From NCBI GenBank assembly GCA_003648395.1, contig QMPB01000045.1:1-14341 (forward strand): a DNA stretch of 14,341 bases, read 5' to 3'. A model generated the notes under the pieces. The model had not been told where the DNA came from. It saw only the letters and a program-made list of their open reading frames with translations, and made no database searches. The translations under genes were made by a program, and so were the position numbers. The stretch's first letter is position 1; each line of letters starts with the position of its first letter. Below are positions 1 to 7,588 of the stretch, piece by piece. Origin of the DNA: Bacteroidota bacterium. Lineage in GTDB: Bacteria > Bacteroidota > Bacteroidia > Bacteroidales > UBA1556.

Positions 1-1
1 A

Positions 2-1918
2 ACTGCTACTCAACTTAAATTCACTCAAATAACATATATGCTGAATTATATGGCAGAGTCTGGTTTCGCAACTAATGTTTATGTGTCCTCTGTTGATTTC
101 CCTTCATTTTCAGATGTTGATTTTGATGGAGATATGGATATCCTAACTTTCCAGGTTTTAGGTACTTATATAGTTTACTATAAAAATTATTCAATGGAGA
201 TGTACGGTGTACCTGACAGTTTGGAATTTAAAGTTGCAGACAATTGTTGGGGCAAATTTGCAGAAAGCGAAACTTCTAATGCTGTTACTCTAGATTCATA
301 TTGCTATTGGAAAAGCTCAAAATCAGAATCCAAATCAAATATTAAGCATACTGGCTCTACACTACTTAGCTTAAATTTGAATGGAGATACATTAATGGAC
401 CTAATTCTTGGTGATGTTGATTTTTTTAATCTTATTGGGTTAGTAAACGGAGGGACTAGAGATTCTGCTCATATTATTTCTCAAGACACAGCATTCCCAT
501 TTTACAATCAACCTATAGATTTGATTACATTTCCTTTAGTCAATTATATTGATATTGATAACGATAACATTAAAGAATTAATCGTAAGTCCCTTTGATCC
601 TTCTTATTACAAACCTAAAGCAAAAAACAATATACTTCTTTATGAAAATGAAAGCACTAATAATAATCCAGATTTTAGATATGTAAAAAACTCATTTCTT
701 CAAGAAGAAATGATTGATATTGGTGATGCTTCTACTCCTACTCTGTTTGATGTTGATGGTGATGGATTATTAGATATTGTTATGGGAAACTATGGAAATG
801 TTGACTCTACATATATGGATTCCATTTGGTTTATACTTGAGGTTGTTAAAAATTCACATTTATCATATTTTAGAAATACAGGAACTGCTACTATCCCTTC
901 ATTTCAATATATGGATGGAGATTGGCTAGGTCTTTCTTCATTAAAGAAAGTTGCGTTAAAACCTACTTTTGGAGATATTGATGGTGACGGCGATAAGGAT
1001 ATGCTTCTTGGTAGTAATGATGGAAAACTTATTTATAAGGAAAATACAACCGTTCAAGGACAAGCTATATCATTTGGTGCTGCTCAATTTTATTTCCAGA
1101 ATATTGATGTTGGTGAATTTTCTACTCCTCAACTTATTGATATAAATGGGGATACTTTATTAGATTTAGTTATTGGAAGAAAAAAAGGTTTTTTAAGTTA
1201 TTATGAAAATACTGGATCAGCTGTTAATCCCATTTTTACTTTTATAACAGATTCTATGGGACATATACAAACTACTTCATATTGGCATTATTATAATGGT
1301 TATTCTATTCCTTATTTTTTCTATGACGAAAATGATAGTTTAAAAGCGTTTGTTGGCTCTGCTTCGGGACTGATTTTCTATTATCGTGATATTAGAGCCA
1401 ATATTAATGGACATTTTGGTCAAGATTCAAATCTTGTATATGAAGATTCTTCTGATACCTTATATTCTGTTGTTAGTTATACTAATGAAGGAAGTATTTT
1501 TGAAGCAATAAACTCAAAATTCCGTTCTGCTCCACTAGTTTTTGATTTTAATAATGATGGATTTGTTGACATAATGGTGGGCAATTTCTCTGGAGGGTTA
1601 AACTATTATAAGGGGACTGTAGCCCCTGGCGTAGGAATTAATGAAAAAGAAACTTTTAACCCAAATATTAGAGTATTTCCTAATCCTTGTGATAATAAAA
1701 TTAATCTAGTAATAAATGAAGCAGAAATAGTAAAGAAAATTGAAGTAATAATTTATGATTTATCTGGACGACAAATTTATCAAAAGATATTTAGATCAAG
1801 TCATAATATTAATATTAACACCTCTAATTTTACTAATGGAGTTTATATTATAAGAATGGATATGATTAGTTATAAGAATAATCATTCTAACAAAACGTTA
1901 AAATTAATCAAATTATAA
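2..1918 (+). CDS. Secreted FG-GAP/VCBS repeat protein with T9SS type A sorting domain (5' partial)
   Basis: The reading frame is open to the left edge of the window, with no stop between base 2 and the first ATG at 38. The gene therefore very probably starts upstream and this is its 3' part (at least 626 residues). About seven calcium-binding-like motifs of the form D-x-D/N-x-D/N-G-x-x-D are spread along it, near nt 110-147, 370-420, 540-590, 735-795, 960-1020, 1125-1180 and 1535-1590. Examples are DVDGDGLLDIVMGN and DIDGDGDKDMLLG, often followed by an aromatic 'YYxNxG' strand. This is the FG-GAP/VCBS signature of extracellular beta-propellers. The last 85 or so residues carry the T9SS sorting domain: VFPNP, a central IYDLSGR and a final GVYIIRM...TLKLIKL. 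The family is known to be exported through the outer membrane and either anchored or released. Adhesion or polymer binding is the usual guess, but no ligand can be read here. A terminator follows 25 bp downstream. Confidence 0.88.
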   Translation, partial: TATQLKFTQITYMLNYMAESGFATNVYVSSVDFPSFSDVDFDGDMDILTFQVLGTYIVYYKNYSMEMYGVPDSLEFKVADNCWGKFAESETSNAVTLDSYCYWKSSKSESKSNIKHTGSTLLSLNLNGDTLMDLILGDVDFFNLIGLVNGGTRDSAHIISQDTAFPFYNQPIDLITFPLVNYIDIDNDNIKELIVSPFDPSYYKPKAKNNILLYENESTNNNPDFRYVKNSFLQEEMIDIGDASTPTLFDVDGDGLLDIVMGNYGNVDSTYMDSIWFILEVVKNSHLSYFRNTGTATIPSFQYMDGDWLGLSSLKKVALKPTFGDIDGDGDKDMLLGSNDGKLIYKENTTVQGQAISFGAAQFYFQNIDVGEFSTPQLIDINGDTLLDLVIGRKKGFLSYYENTGSAVNPIFTFITDSMGHIQTTSYWHYYNGYSIPYFFYDENDSLKAFVGSASGLIFYYRDIRANINGHFGQDSNLVYEDSSDTLYSVVSYTNEGSIFEAINSKFRSAPLVFDFNNDGFVDIMVGNFSGGLNYYKGTVAPGVGINEKETFNPNIRVFPNPCDNKINLVINEAEIVKKIEVIIYDLSGRQIYQKIFRSSHNININTSNFTNGVYIIRMDMISYKNNHSNKTLKLIKL

Positions 1919-1940
1919 ATACCACGATAGATTTAACAAC

Positions 1941-1979
1941 AAAAAAAAAGCCAATCACATAATGCGATTGGCTTTTTTT
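1941..1979. terminator. Bidirectional intrinsic terminator between the FG-GAP gene and dnaK
   Basis: GCCAATC (1950-1956) pairs with GATTGGC (1966-1972) around a 9-base loop. A run of A lies on the left and a run of T on the right, so the A/T tracts extend the stem and give a U-tract in both directions. It sits between two convergent genes, 22 bp after the stop of the first and 20 bp from the stop of dnaK, and can serve both. Confidence 0.9.
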
Positions 1980-1999
1980 GTATAGTTTGTTTTAGAAGC

Positions 2000-3913
2000 T
2001 TATTTATCTTCTTTAACTTCTTCAAAGTCCACATCTTGAACTTCATCAGAAGCATCTTGAGCACCTGCATCAGGGCCTGGCTGAGCACCTGCTTGTCCTG
2101 CTTCAGCACCTTGAGTTGCTTTATACATCTCTTCGCTAGCAGCAGACCATACTTCGTTAAGCTTAGCCATATCTCTTTCAATACCATCAAGGTCTTGATT
2201 CTTATGTGACTCTTTTAGAGCTGTTAAAGCCTCTTCAATTGGAGCTTTCTTATCAGCTGGTAGCTTATCGCCATATTCTTTCAACTGCTTCTCAGTTTGG
2301 AATATTAAAGCATCAGCAGCGTTAACTTTATCAACACGCTCTTTCTCTTTATTATCAGCTTCTGCATTAGCTTCTGCTTCTGCTTTCATCTTTTTAATTT
2401 CTTCATCACTTAATCCTGAAGAAGCTTCAATACGAATATTCTGCTCTTTTCCTGTACCTTTATCTTTAGCACTTACATTAAGAATACCATTAGAGTCAAT
2501 ATCGAAAGTTACTTCAATTTGAGGAACTCCTCTTGGTGCTGGTGGAATACCATCAAGATGGAAACGACCAATATTCTTATTCTGATTTGCCATTGGACGT
2601 TCTCCTTGCAATACGTGAATCTCAACACTTGGTTGATTGTCAGCAGCAGTAGAGAAAGTCTCTGATTTCTTAGTTGGAATAGTAGTGTTAGCATCAATAA
2701 GCTTAGTCATAACACCACCTAAAGTCTCTATTCCTAGTGAAAGAGGAGTAACATCAAGTAATAATACATCCTTAACATCACCAGCTAAAACACCACCTTG
2801 AATAGAAGCACCTACGGCTACAACCTCATCAGGATTAACACCTTTAGAAGGAGCTTTTCCAAAGAAATCTTCAACTACTTTCTGAATAGCAGGAATACGA
2901 GTAGAACCTCCTACTAAAATCACCTCATCAATATCACTTTTGTTCAAACCCGCATCTTTAAGAGCTGCAGCACATGGTGCAACTACTCCTTGGATAAGTT
3001 TATCACAAATTTGCTCAAACTTAGCTCGAGATAGTGTTCTTACAAGGTGCTTAGGAATACCATCAACTGGCATTATATAAGGCAAGTTAATTTCTGTTGA
3101 TGCAGAGCTAGAAAGCTCAATTTTAGCTTTTTCAGCAGCTTCTTTTAGTCTTTGAAGAGCCATAGGATCTTTACGTAAATCTACGTTTTCATCTTTCTTA
3201 AACTCATCTGCTAACCACTGAATAATTGCATCATCAAAGTCGTCACCGCCAAGGTGAGTATCACCATTAGTTGATTTTACTTCAAATACACCATCTCCTA
3301 ATTCAAGTACAGAGATATCAAATGTACCACCACCTAAGTCAAATACTGCAATTTTCTCATCTTTACCACTTTTATCAAGTCCGTAAGCTAAAGCTGCAGC
3401 TGTAGGCTCATTGATAATACGCTTTACTTCTAAACCAGCAATAATACCAGCTTCTTTAGTTGCTTGACGTTGAGAATCGCTAAAGTAAGCAGGAACTGTA
3501 ATAACAGCTTCTGTAACTTCTTGACCTAAATAATCCTCTGCTGTTTTCTTCATTTTCTGAAGAGTGATAGCAGAAATCTCTTGAGGAGTATATTCTCTAT
3601 CATCAATTTTTACTTTAGGAGTATTGTTACTGCTTTTTACAACAGTATAAGGCATACGTGCAATTTCTTTCGAAACTCTGTCGTATGTTTCTCCCATAAA
3701 CCTTTTAATAGAGTAAACTGTTTTTGTTGGGTTCGTAATAGCTTGTCGTTTTGCAGGATCTCCCACTTTACGTTCACCATTCTCAACAAATCCAATTACT
3801 GAAGGTGTTGTTCTTTTACCTTCGCTATTAGGAATTACTACTGGCTCATTTCCTTCCATTACGGCTACACATGAATTTGTAGTTCCTAAATCGATTCCAA
3901 TTATTTTTCCCAT
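2000..3913 (-). CDS. dnaK: Molecular chaperone DnaK (Hsp70)
   Basis: This is a full-length Hsp70 of 637 residues, the usual size for bacterial DnaK. The N-terminal ATPase domain begins at once with the phosphate-1 motif IDLGTTNS (residues 7-14). It also has [11 protein letters not shown], the phosphate-2 motif DLGGGTFD and the adenosine motif VGGSTRIPA. The interdomain linker [13 protein letters not shown] lies near residue 385 and leads into the substrate-binding beta domain and helical lid. The tail is Gly/Ala/Gln-rich and ends in acidic residues ([11 protein letters not shown]), as in other DnaKs. It is a cytoplasmic ATP-driven folding chaperone that works with DnaJ and GrpE, but neither of those genes is next to it here, so it looks monocistronic. 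The ATG at 3911-3913 is supported by the immediate [10 protein letters not shown] start. No CIRCE element is visible upstream; other repeats in the leader are listed separately. Confidence 0.98.
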   Translation of the reverse strand: MGKIIGIDLGTTNSCVAVMEGNEPVVIPNSEGKRTTPSVIGFVENGERKVGDPAKRQAITNPTKTVYSIKRFMGETYDRVSKEIARMPYTVVKSSNNTPKVKIDDREYTPQEISAITLQKMKKTAEDYLGQEVTEAVITVPAYFSDSQRQATKEAGIIAGLEVKRIINEPTAAALAYGLDKSGKDEKIAVFDLGGGTFDISVLELGDGVFEVKSTNGDTHLGGDDFDDAIIQWLADEFKKDENVDLRKDPMALQRLKEAAEKAKIELSSSASTEINLPYIMPVDGIPKHLVRTLSRAKFEQICDKLIQGVVAPCAAALKDAGLNKSDIDEVILVGGSTRIPAIQKVVEDFFGKAPSKGVNPDEVVAVGASIQGGVLAGDVKDVLLLDVTPLSLGIETLGGVMTKLIDANTTIPTKKSETFSTAADNQPSVEIHVLQGERPMANQNKNIGRFHLDGIPPAPRGVPQIEVTFDIDSNGILNVSAKDKGTGKEQNIRIEASSGLSDEEIKKMKAEAEANAEADNKEKERVDKVNAADALIFQTEKQLKEYGDKLPADKKAPIEEALTALKESHKNQDLDGIERDMAKLNEVWSAASEEMYKATQGAEAGQAGAQPGPDAGAQDASDEVQDVDFEEVKEDK

Positions 3914-4008
3914 TATTATATTCTTTTAAAGTTATTATTTCAATTTAACATTTTCGGATTAGTCAATCTTTATGCCATTGATGAAAAAAAATATTCTTTG
4001 CCTTTTTT

Positions 4009-4069
4009 ATGACTTCTTTTCACAATTATAAATACAACTCATGACAGAAACCATGTTTTTTATGACAGA
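4009..4069 (-). promoter_or_regulatory. Candidate regulatory repeats upstream of dnaK (ATGACAGA x2 plus a half copy)
   Basis: The 8-mer ATGACAGA occurs at 4041-4048 and 4062-4069, exactly 21 bp apart (two helical turns). A third, shorter ATGAC lies at 4009-4013. The copies at 4009 and 4062 share the longer context TTTTTTATGAC. Read toward dnaK these are TCTGTCAT elements about 130-155 bp upstream of the start codon. A weak -7-like sequence (TAATTGTG, forward 4021-4028) lies just downstream of them. The spacing suggests a protein-binding site on one face of the helix, possibly for stress control of dnaK. The repeats are seen; the regulatory role is inferred. Confidence 0.45.
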
Positions 4070-4081
4070 TAGGCAGTAATT

Positions 4082-4187
4082 AATAAAAATAATACTTCGT
4101 TAAACTTTTATCTATCGCCTCTTTGCCTATTCAGGTAGGCAAAGCCGCAATTACGATAGCTACAGTAACGAAATATTTTATTATTTA
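4082..4187. repeat. Nested imperfect inverted repeat (about 106 bp), candidate MITE-like palindrome or structured RNA
   Basis: Four pairs of complementary arms nest around one centre. CTTTGCCTA (4121-4129) pairs with TAGGCAAAG (4136-4144) across the loop TTCAGG. Outside it CTATCG (4112-4117) pairs with CGATAG (4154-4159), then TTCGTTA (4096-4102) with TAACGAA (4166-4172). The outermost pair is an AT-rich stretch, AATAAAAATAATA on the left against TATTTTATTATT on the right. The arms have unequal gaps, so the long hairpin is interrupted. It lies in the 363-bp non-coding stretch between dnaK and the macro-domain gene. There is no U-tract directly after the inner hairpin, so it is not a standard terminator. 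The rest of that stretch (4188-4276) contains only a weak 6-bp hairpin (AGTAGC/GCTACT, 4205-4226). Confidence 0.6.
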
Positions 4188-4276
4188 AGTAATTACACCA
4201 ATATAGTAGCCTGTTATACCGCTACTTATAAAATATTAGAAAACTATTATAAAAAGATATTAGGGAAAAATATGAA

Positions 4277-4786
4277 TTATTTAATTAAAGGACATAATTC
4301 TTGGTAAATTTTATAGTTTACAGCATCATAGCATACAAGTACTATATCCATATTATTGTCAACCTCATTTAAGAATTTAGATACTGTCTCAAGAGCAATA
4401 TGAGCAGCATCTATTTTTGGGAAACCATATACACCAGTAGAAATATTAGGGAAAGAAATTGATTTACAACCATTCTCTTTGGCAAGCATCAAAGAGTTCC
4501 AATATGAATTTGCTAGTAAGTCAGCTTCATTATTATCACCACCTTTCCATACTGGACCTGGAGTATGAATAATAAATTTGGTATTAGAAATATTATAAGC
4601 TTTAGTAATTACTGCTTTACCTGTTTCACAATACCCAATCTGTTTACAAGCTTCTAATAACTGAGGGCCTGCTGCTTTATGAATCATTCCGTCAACTCCA
4701 CCCCCACCTTGTAAGTTAACATTTGCTGCATTAACTATTACATCTATTCTTATATCCAAGATATTCCCTTTTATTGACTTCTTCAT
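4277..4786 (-). CDS. Macro-domain protein, probable O-acetyl-ADP-ribose / ADP-ribosyl deacylase (YmdB/MacroD type)
   Basis: The protein has 169 residues and is a single macro domain with almost no extra sequence. It begins KGNILDIRIDVIVNAAN (residues 6-22), the standard opening strand and adenine/ribose pocket. The catalytic loop GGGGVDGMIH follows (27-36), then HTPGPVW (74-80) and the phosphate-binding loop STGVYGFP (116-123). Asn22 and Asp32 have the same 10-residue spacing as the catalytic Asn25 and Asp35 of E. coli YmdB, so the active site looks intact. Known members hydrolyse O-acetyl-ADP-ribose or remove mono-ADP-ribose from proteins in the cytoplasm. No sirtuin, ADP-ribosyltransferase or toxin gene is adjacent, so the substrate cannot be inferred from context. 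The ATG at 4784-4786 is directly followed by the domain, which supports this start. Confidence 0.93.
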   Translation of the reverse strand: MKKSIKGNILDIRIDVIVNAANVNLQGGGGVDGMIHKAAGPQLLEACKQIGYCETGKAVITKAYNISNTKFIIHTPGPVWKGGDNNEADLLANSYWNSLMLAKENGCKSISFPNISTGVYGFPKIDAAHIALETVSKFLNEVDNNMDIVLVCYDAVNYKIYQELCPLIK

Positions 4787-4848
4787 TCTAAAACTGATTA
4801 ATTATTTATATCTAAAATACTATTTATTCGATAATAATTAGAAGTGTC

Positions 4849-4856
4849 CAAATTTA
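4849..4856 (-). promoter_or_regulatory. Possible -7 element of the macro-domain gene
   Basis: On the - strand this reads TAAATTTG, matching the Bacteroidota -7 consensus TAnnTTTG. It would give a leader of roughly 55 nt before the ATG. No good -33 TTG lies at the expected 17-23 bp spacing, and the region is very AT-rich, so chance is possible. Confidence 0.35.
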
Positions 4857-4983
4857 TAAAAAAATAGATGTATTATGATAATTGTTTCTAAAATTTAACA
4901 ATTCTTAATTATAAGTAAGGAAGACATTAAAATAATTATAAGCCGTGTCAGAAAATTGTATTTAATAAATAGCATATTTAGTA

Positions 4984-5553
4984 TTACAAATTTCTATGTC
5001 GGTTTATATTACGAAGACCAGCGAAAGACCTTAATTCATCGAGTGAAACATGGTCGTCCAGATGTTTACCATAATGAGCTTTTACTATTCTAAATTTTTC
5101 ATCAATAAAAAAATCAGCTGGAATTAAATCCATACTGCTATCTTTATCTTCAGGTAAATTATATTCTTTTGCATTTTTCATTGCTTTCATTACATTGGTA
5201 GAAAACATTGTTCGCATCATCTTCATTTTAGAGTTTTCGACTCGATATTTGGTATAAAGTTTTTTATCTGGATCACCAATTAAAGGCCAAGGCACAATCC
5301 CTTGATGAAAAACGCTCTTCAATAATTTCTCATTCGTACTTTCAAACATAAATACTAACTTCACGCCTGTATTTCTAAGTCTAACCATATTTCCCATAAT
5401 GCTATGAATCCTTCTATTGCAAAATGGACAAGCTACATTTCTATAAAATCCTAATATTATTTTCTTTCCTTTATAATCTGAAAGTTTAATTTTATTTCCG
5501 TAAGCATCTAATGCTGTAAAATCTGGTGCTAATTGCCCTTCTTTAAGTTTCAT
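4984..5553 (-). CDS. Peroxiredoxin-like protein (AhpC/TSA-type redoxin, CPFC active site)
   Basis: The 189-residue product has a thioredoxin fold of the AhpC/TSA kind. It opens KEGQLAPDFTALDAYGNKI, followed by LSDYKGKKIILGFYRNVACPFC and, near residue 140, a DLIPADFFIDEKFRIVKAHYG strand-turn-strand typical of redoxins. The redox centre is C42-P-F-C45, placed where classical peroxiredoxins have TxxC. Sequences with CPxC here are usually annotated 'peroxiredoxin-like' and may be thiol-disulfide reductases or peroxidases. I chose the ATG at 5551-5553. The frame extends 27 codons further to a TTG at 5632-5634, but that extension is basic, lies before the conserved GQLAPDF start and shows no family features. 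No signal peptide is visible, so it is probably cytoplasmic. It is preceded by a divergent ferredoxin gene, which may hint at redox grouping but is weak evidence. The 197-bp gap between its stop and the macro gene holds nothing recognisable beyond the possible promoter. Confidence 0.85.
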   Translation of the reverse strand: MKLKEGQLAPDFTALDAYGNKIKLSDYKGKKIILGFYRNVACPFCNRRIHSIMGNMVRLRNTGVKLVFMFESTNEKLLKSVFHQGIVPWPLIGDPDKKLYTKYRVENSKMKMMRTMFSTNVMKAMKNAKEYNLPEDKDSSMDLIPADFFIDEKFRIVKAHYGKHLDDHVSLDELRSFAGLRNINRHRNL

Positions 5554-5712
5554 ATCTATATATTTTTTGTTCAATGTACTTATTTGTCGTGGCGGAGAAT
5601 ATTTCCTTACAATTTTTATATTTTTTATTTTCAAAGACTACACTAAGATACCTCCAATACCTCTTTAGATATAATATTTATCAACTTATTTAAAATCATT
5701 ATTAATAATAAC

Positions 5713-5720
5713 TATCTTTG
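5713..5720 (+). promoter_or_regulatory. -7 promoter element of the ferredoxin gene
   Basis: TATCTTTG matches the Bacteroidota TAnnTTTG -7 box exactly. The ATG follows at 5762, giving a leader of about 35 nt. The -33 region (around 5689-5692, TTTA) is a weak match. Confidence 0.6.
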
Positions 5721-5761
5721 TAGAATAAATTAATTTACGAACAAACAAAAAACAATATATA

Positions 5762-5956
5762 ATGGCAATAATAAGTGTAAGAGTAGAAGAGGGTTGTATT
5801 TCGTGCGGAGTTTGTGAAGAAGCAGCACCAAAAGTATTTGAAATTGATGATGTATCAACAGTAATAGAAGGTGTAAACTTTGCAGATTTTGATGCAGGTA
5901 TTAGAGAAGCTGCTGAGGAATGTCCTGTTGAAGTTATCAAATTTGAAGAAGAATAA
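5762..5956 (+). CDS. Single-cluster [4Fe-4S] ferredoxin
   Basis: This is a small acidic protein of 64 residues. Its four cluster ligands are arranged as C12-x2-C15-x2-C18 and then C54-P (motifs GCISCGVC and EECPVEV). That is one [4Fe-4S] site; there is no second CxxCxxC, so it is a monocluster ferredoxin rather than the 2[4Fe-4S] type. The C-terminus is a run of glutamates, as usual for soluble electron carriers that dock on basic partners. It acts in the cytoplasm as a low-potential electron donor or acceptor, and its partner enzyme cannot be told from this window. It is bracketed by its own promoter-like -7 box and a strong terminator, so it is probably a single-gene transcript. A frame on the opposite strand across the same bases has no protein-like features. 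Confidence 0.94.
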   Translation: MAIISVRVEEGCISCGVCEEAAPKVFEIDDVSTVIEGVNFADFDAGIREAAEECPVEVIKFEEE

Positions 5957-5978
5957 TTAATTTTCTTCTAATATTAAT

Positions 5979-6019
5979 AAAAAAAACTGTCTTGATTCAT
6001 TTCAAGGCAGTTTTTTTTT
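5979..6019 (+). terminator. Intrinsic terminator after the ferredoxin gene
   Basis: ACTGTCTTGA (5986-5995) pairs with TCAAGGCAGT (6002-6011), with one G-T wobble, around the loop TTCATT. It is preceded by eight A and followed by a long T run. The symmetrical A/T tracts would let it work in both directions. Confidence 0.9.
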
Positions 6020-6026
6020 AGCTTTG
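6019..6026 (+). promoter_or_regulatory. -7 promoter element of pepD, abutting the upstream terminator
   Basis: TAGCTTTG fits TAnnTTTG and starts at the last T of the ferredoxin terminator. A TTG at 5992-5994, inside the terminator stem, is 24 bp upstream, slightly longer than the usual -33/-7 spacing. A leader of about 40 nt would follow before the ATG at 6072. Confidence 0.5.
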
Positions 6027-6071
6027 CCTTAATTCTTATTAAGAATTAAACAATAAACTAAAAATAATATA

Positions 6072-7529
6072 ATGTCAGAAGAAATCCTAAAATTACAACC
6101 AGCAAAAATGTGGAGATACTTCCATGAGATAACTCAAGTACCTCGTCCATCAAAGAAAGAAGAAAAGATACGTGAATATCTAGTTAACTTTGGTAAGAAA
6201 ACTAATTTGGAAACCATAGTAGATGATATAGGAAATGTACTTATACGAAAAGATGCTACTCCTAGCATGCAAGGACATAAGACTGTTGTATTACAAAGTC
6301 ATATGGATATGGTTTGCGAAAAAAACAGTGATATTAAATTTGATTTCAATACAGATGCAATTCAAACATATGTAGAAGATGGCTGGGTAAAAGCTAAAGG
6401 AACTACCCTTGGTGCTGACGACGGTATTGGAGTAGCTGCATCACTCGCTATTCTTGATTCTGATGATATAGAGCACCCTCCTATTGAGGCCTTATTTACA
6501 ATGGATGAGGAAACTGGATTGACTGGTGCTTTTGGCTTATCTCCTGATTTATTGAAAGGAAATATTCTAATTAATCTTGACTCTGAAGATGAAGGTGAAA
6601 TCTATATTGGTTGCGCTGGAGGTAGAGATACAACCGCTGAACTTGAGTATAATTATATAGAATCTAAATATAATACTGCAATAAGAATTGATATAAAAGG
6701 CTTAAATGGAGGTCATAGTGGAGATGATATTCAAAAGGGTTATGGGAATGCAAACAAGCTATTGAACCGTATACTATATGATTTTAACAAAAGGTATGAT
6801 TTTGATTTAAACATATTTCATGGTGGAAATTTAAGAAATGCAATTGCGAGAGAAGCATATGCTATTCTATTCATAAATAATGATGATTTTGATTCATTTG
6901 TACAATGTGTAAATGAATATGAAATGACATTGAAGCAAGAATATCATAAAACTGAACCAAATCTTCAATTATCAATAACTAAAACAGAGGTTGAGAATCA
7001 AGTTATTTCAAAGGATGTTTTTAAGAAAATCAGCGAAGCAATATATGCCTGTCCTCATGGAGTATTAGCATGGTCACAGGATATTGATAATTTTGTTGAA
7101 ACATCAACAAACCTTGCTTCTGTAAAATTCAAGAAAGACAATATTATATTTACAACCAGTCAAAGAAGTTCTGTAGGTAGTGCTTTAGATGATGCCTGCA
7201 ATATGGTTGCCGCCAATTTCAATATGATTGGAGCTAAAGTTTCTCACACAGATGGCTATCCTGGTTGGACTCCTAATCCAAAAAGTGAGATACTCGATAT
7301 TTCAAAAGCATCTTATACTAGTGTGTTTAATATTGAACCTAAAGTTCTCGCTATTCATGCAGGATTGGAATGTGGGTTAATAGGTGATAAATATCCAAAT
7401 ATGGATATGATATCTATAGGCCCAACAGTAAGAGGAGCACATTCTCCAGATGAAAGAATTGACATAAAAACAGCAGAAATGTTTTGGGATTATTTAATTG
7501 ATATTTTAATGAAAATTCCAAAGGCATAA
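6072..7529 (+). CDS. pepD: Aminoacyl-histidine dipeptidase PepD (peptidase family M20)
   Basis: The 485-residue protein matches the length of E. coli PepD. It hydrolyses Xaa-His and other dipeptides in the cytoplasm for peptide salvage and uses two metal ions, usually zinc. The visible active-site set is H77 in QSHMDMV and bridging D116 in LGADDGIGV. Next come the general base E146 and ligand E147 in MDEETGLTGAFGL, then D170 in NLDSEDEG and H457 in RGAHSPDERI. These correspond in order and spacing to the E. coli ligands H80, D119, E149, E150, D173 and H461. The central lid/dimerisation domain begins around LNGGHSGDDIQKGYGNANK, typical of the PepD subgroup of M20. The start is the ATG at 6072, followed by the family opening 'LxPxxMWRYFHEITQVPRPS'. 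All key residues are present, so it should be active. Confidence 0.96.
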   Translation: MSEEILKLQPAKMWRYFHEITQVPRPSKKEEKIREYLVNFGKKTNLETIVDDIGNVLIRKDATPSMQGHKTVVLQSHMDMVCEKNSDIKFDFNTDAIQTYVEDGWVKAKGTTLGADDGIGVAASLAILDSDDIEHPPIEALFTMDEETGLTGAFGLSPDLLKGNILINLDSEDEGEIYIGCAGGRDTTAELEYNYIESKYNTAIRIDIKGLNGGHSGDDIQKGYGNANKLLNRILYDFNKRYDFDLNIFHGGNLRNAIAREAYAILFINNDDFDSFVQCVNEYEMTLKQEYHKTEPNLQLSITKTEVENQVISKDVFKKISEAIYACPHGVLAWSQDIDNFVETSTNLASVKFKKDNIIFTTSQRSSVGSALDDACNMVAANFNMIGAKVSHTDGYPGWTPNPKSEILDISKASYTSVFNIEPKVLAIHAGLECGLIGDKYPNMDMISIGPTVRGAHSPDERIDIKTAEMFWDYLIDILMKIPKA

Positions 7530-7551
7530 CTCATATTAAAAAATCAATACC

Positions 7552-7588
7552 AAAAAGTAGAGTTAATTTTATATTATCTCTACTTTTT
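7552..7588. terminator. Bidirectional terminator shared by pepD and the convergent large gene
   Basis: AAAAAGTAGAG (7552-7562) pairs perfectly with CTCTACTTTTT (7578-7588) around a 15-base AT-rich loop. On the + strand it ends pepD, 22 bp after its stop. On the - strand the stem includes the TAG stop codon (7580-7582) and the last lysine codons of the 1526-residue protein, so that gene's terminator starts inside its coding sequence. Confidence 0.8.

Noticed and set aside
1933..2190. Open frame on the - strand overlapping the 3' end of dnaK
   Set aside because: It is an alternative frame of the dnaK coding sequence and runs into the terminator. It has no protein family features.
2509..3802. 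Short frames inside dnaK (2509-2697 on -, 3581-3802 on +)
   Set aside because: They lie wholly within a confidently identified gene and have low-complexity products.
3914..4080. CIRCE/HrcA operator upstream of dnaK
   Set aside because: No TTAGCACTC-N9-GAGTGCTAA match or close variant is present.
5686..5940. 84-codon frame antisense to the ferredoxin gene
   Set aside because: The sense strand has four correctly spaced cluster cysteines and its own promoter and terminator. The antisense product has no recognisable features.
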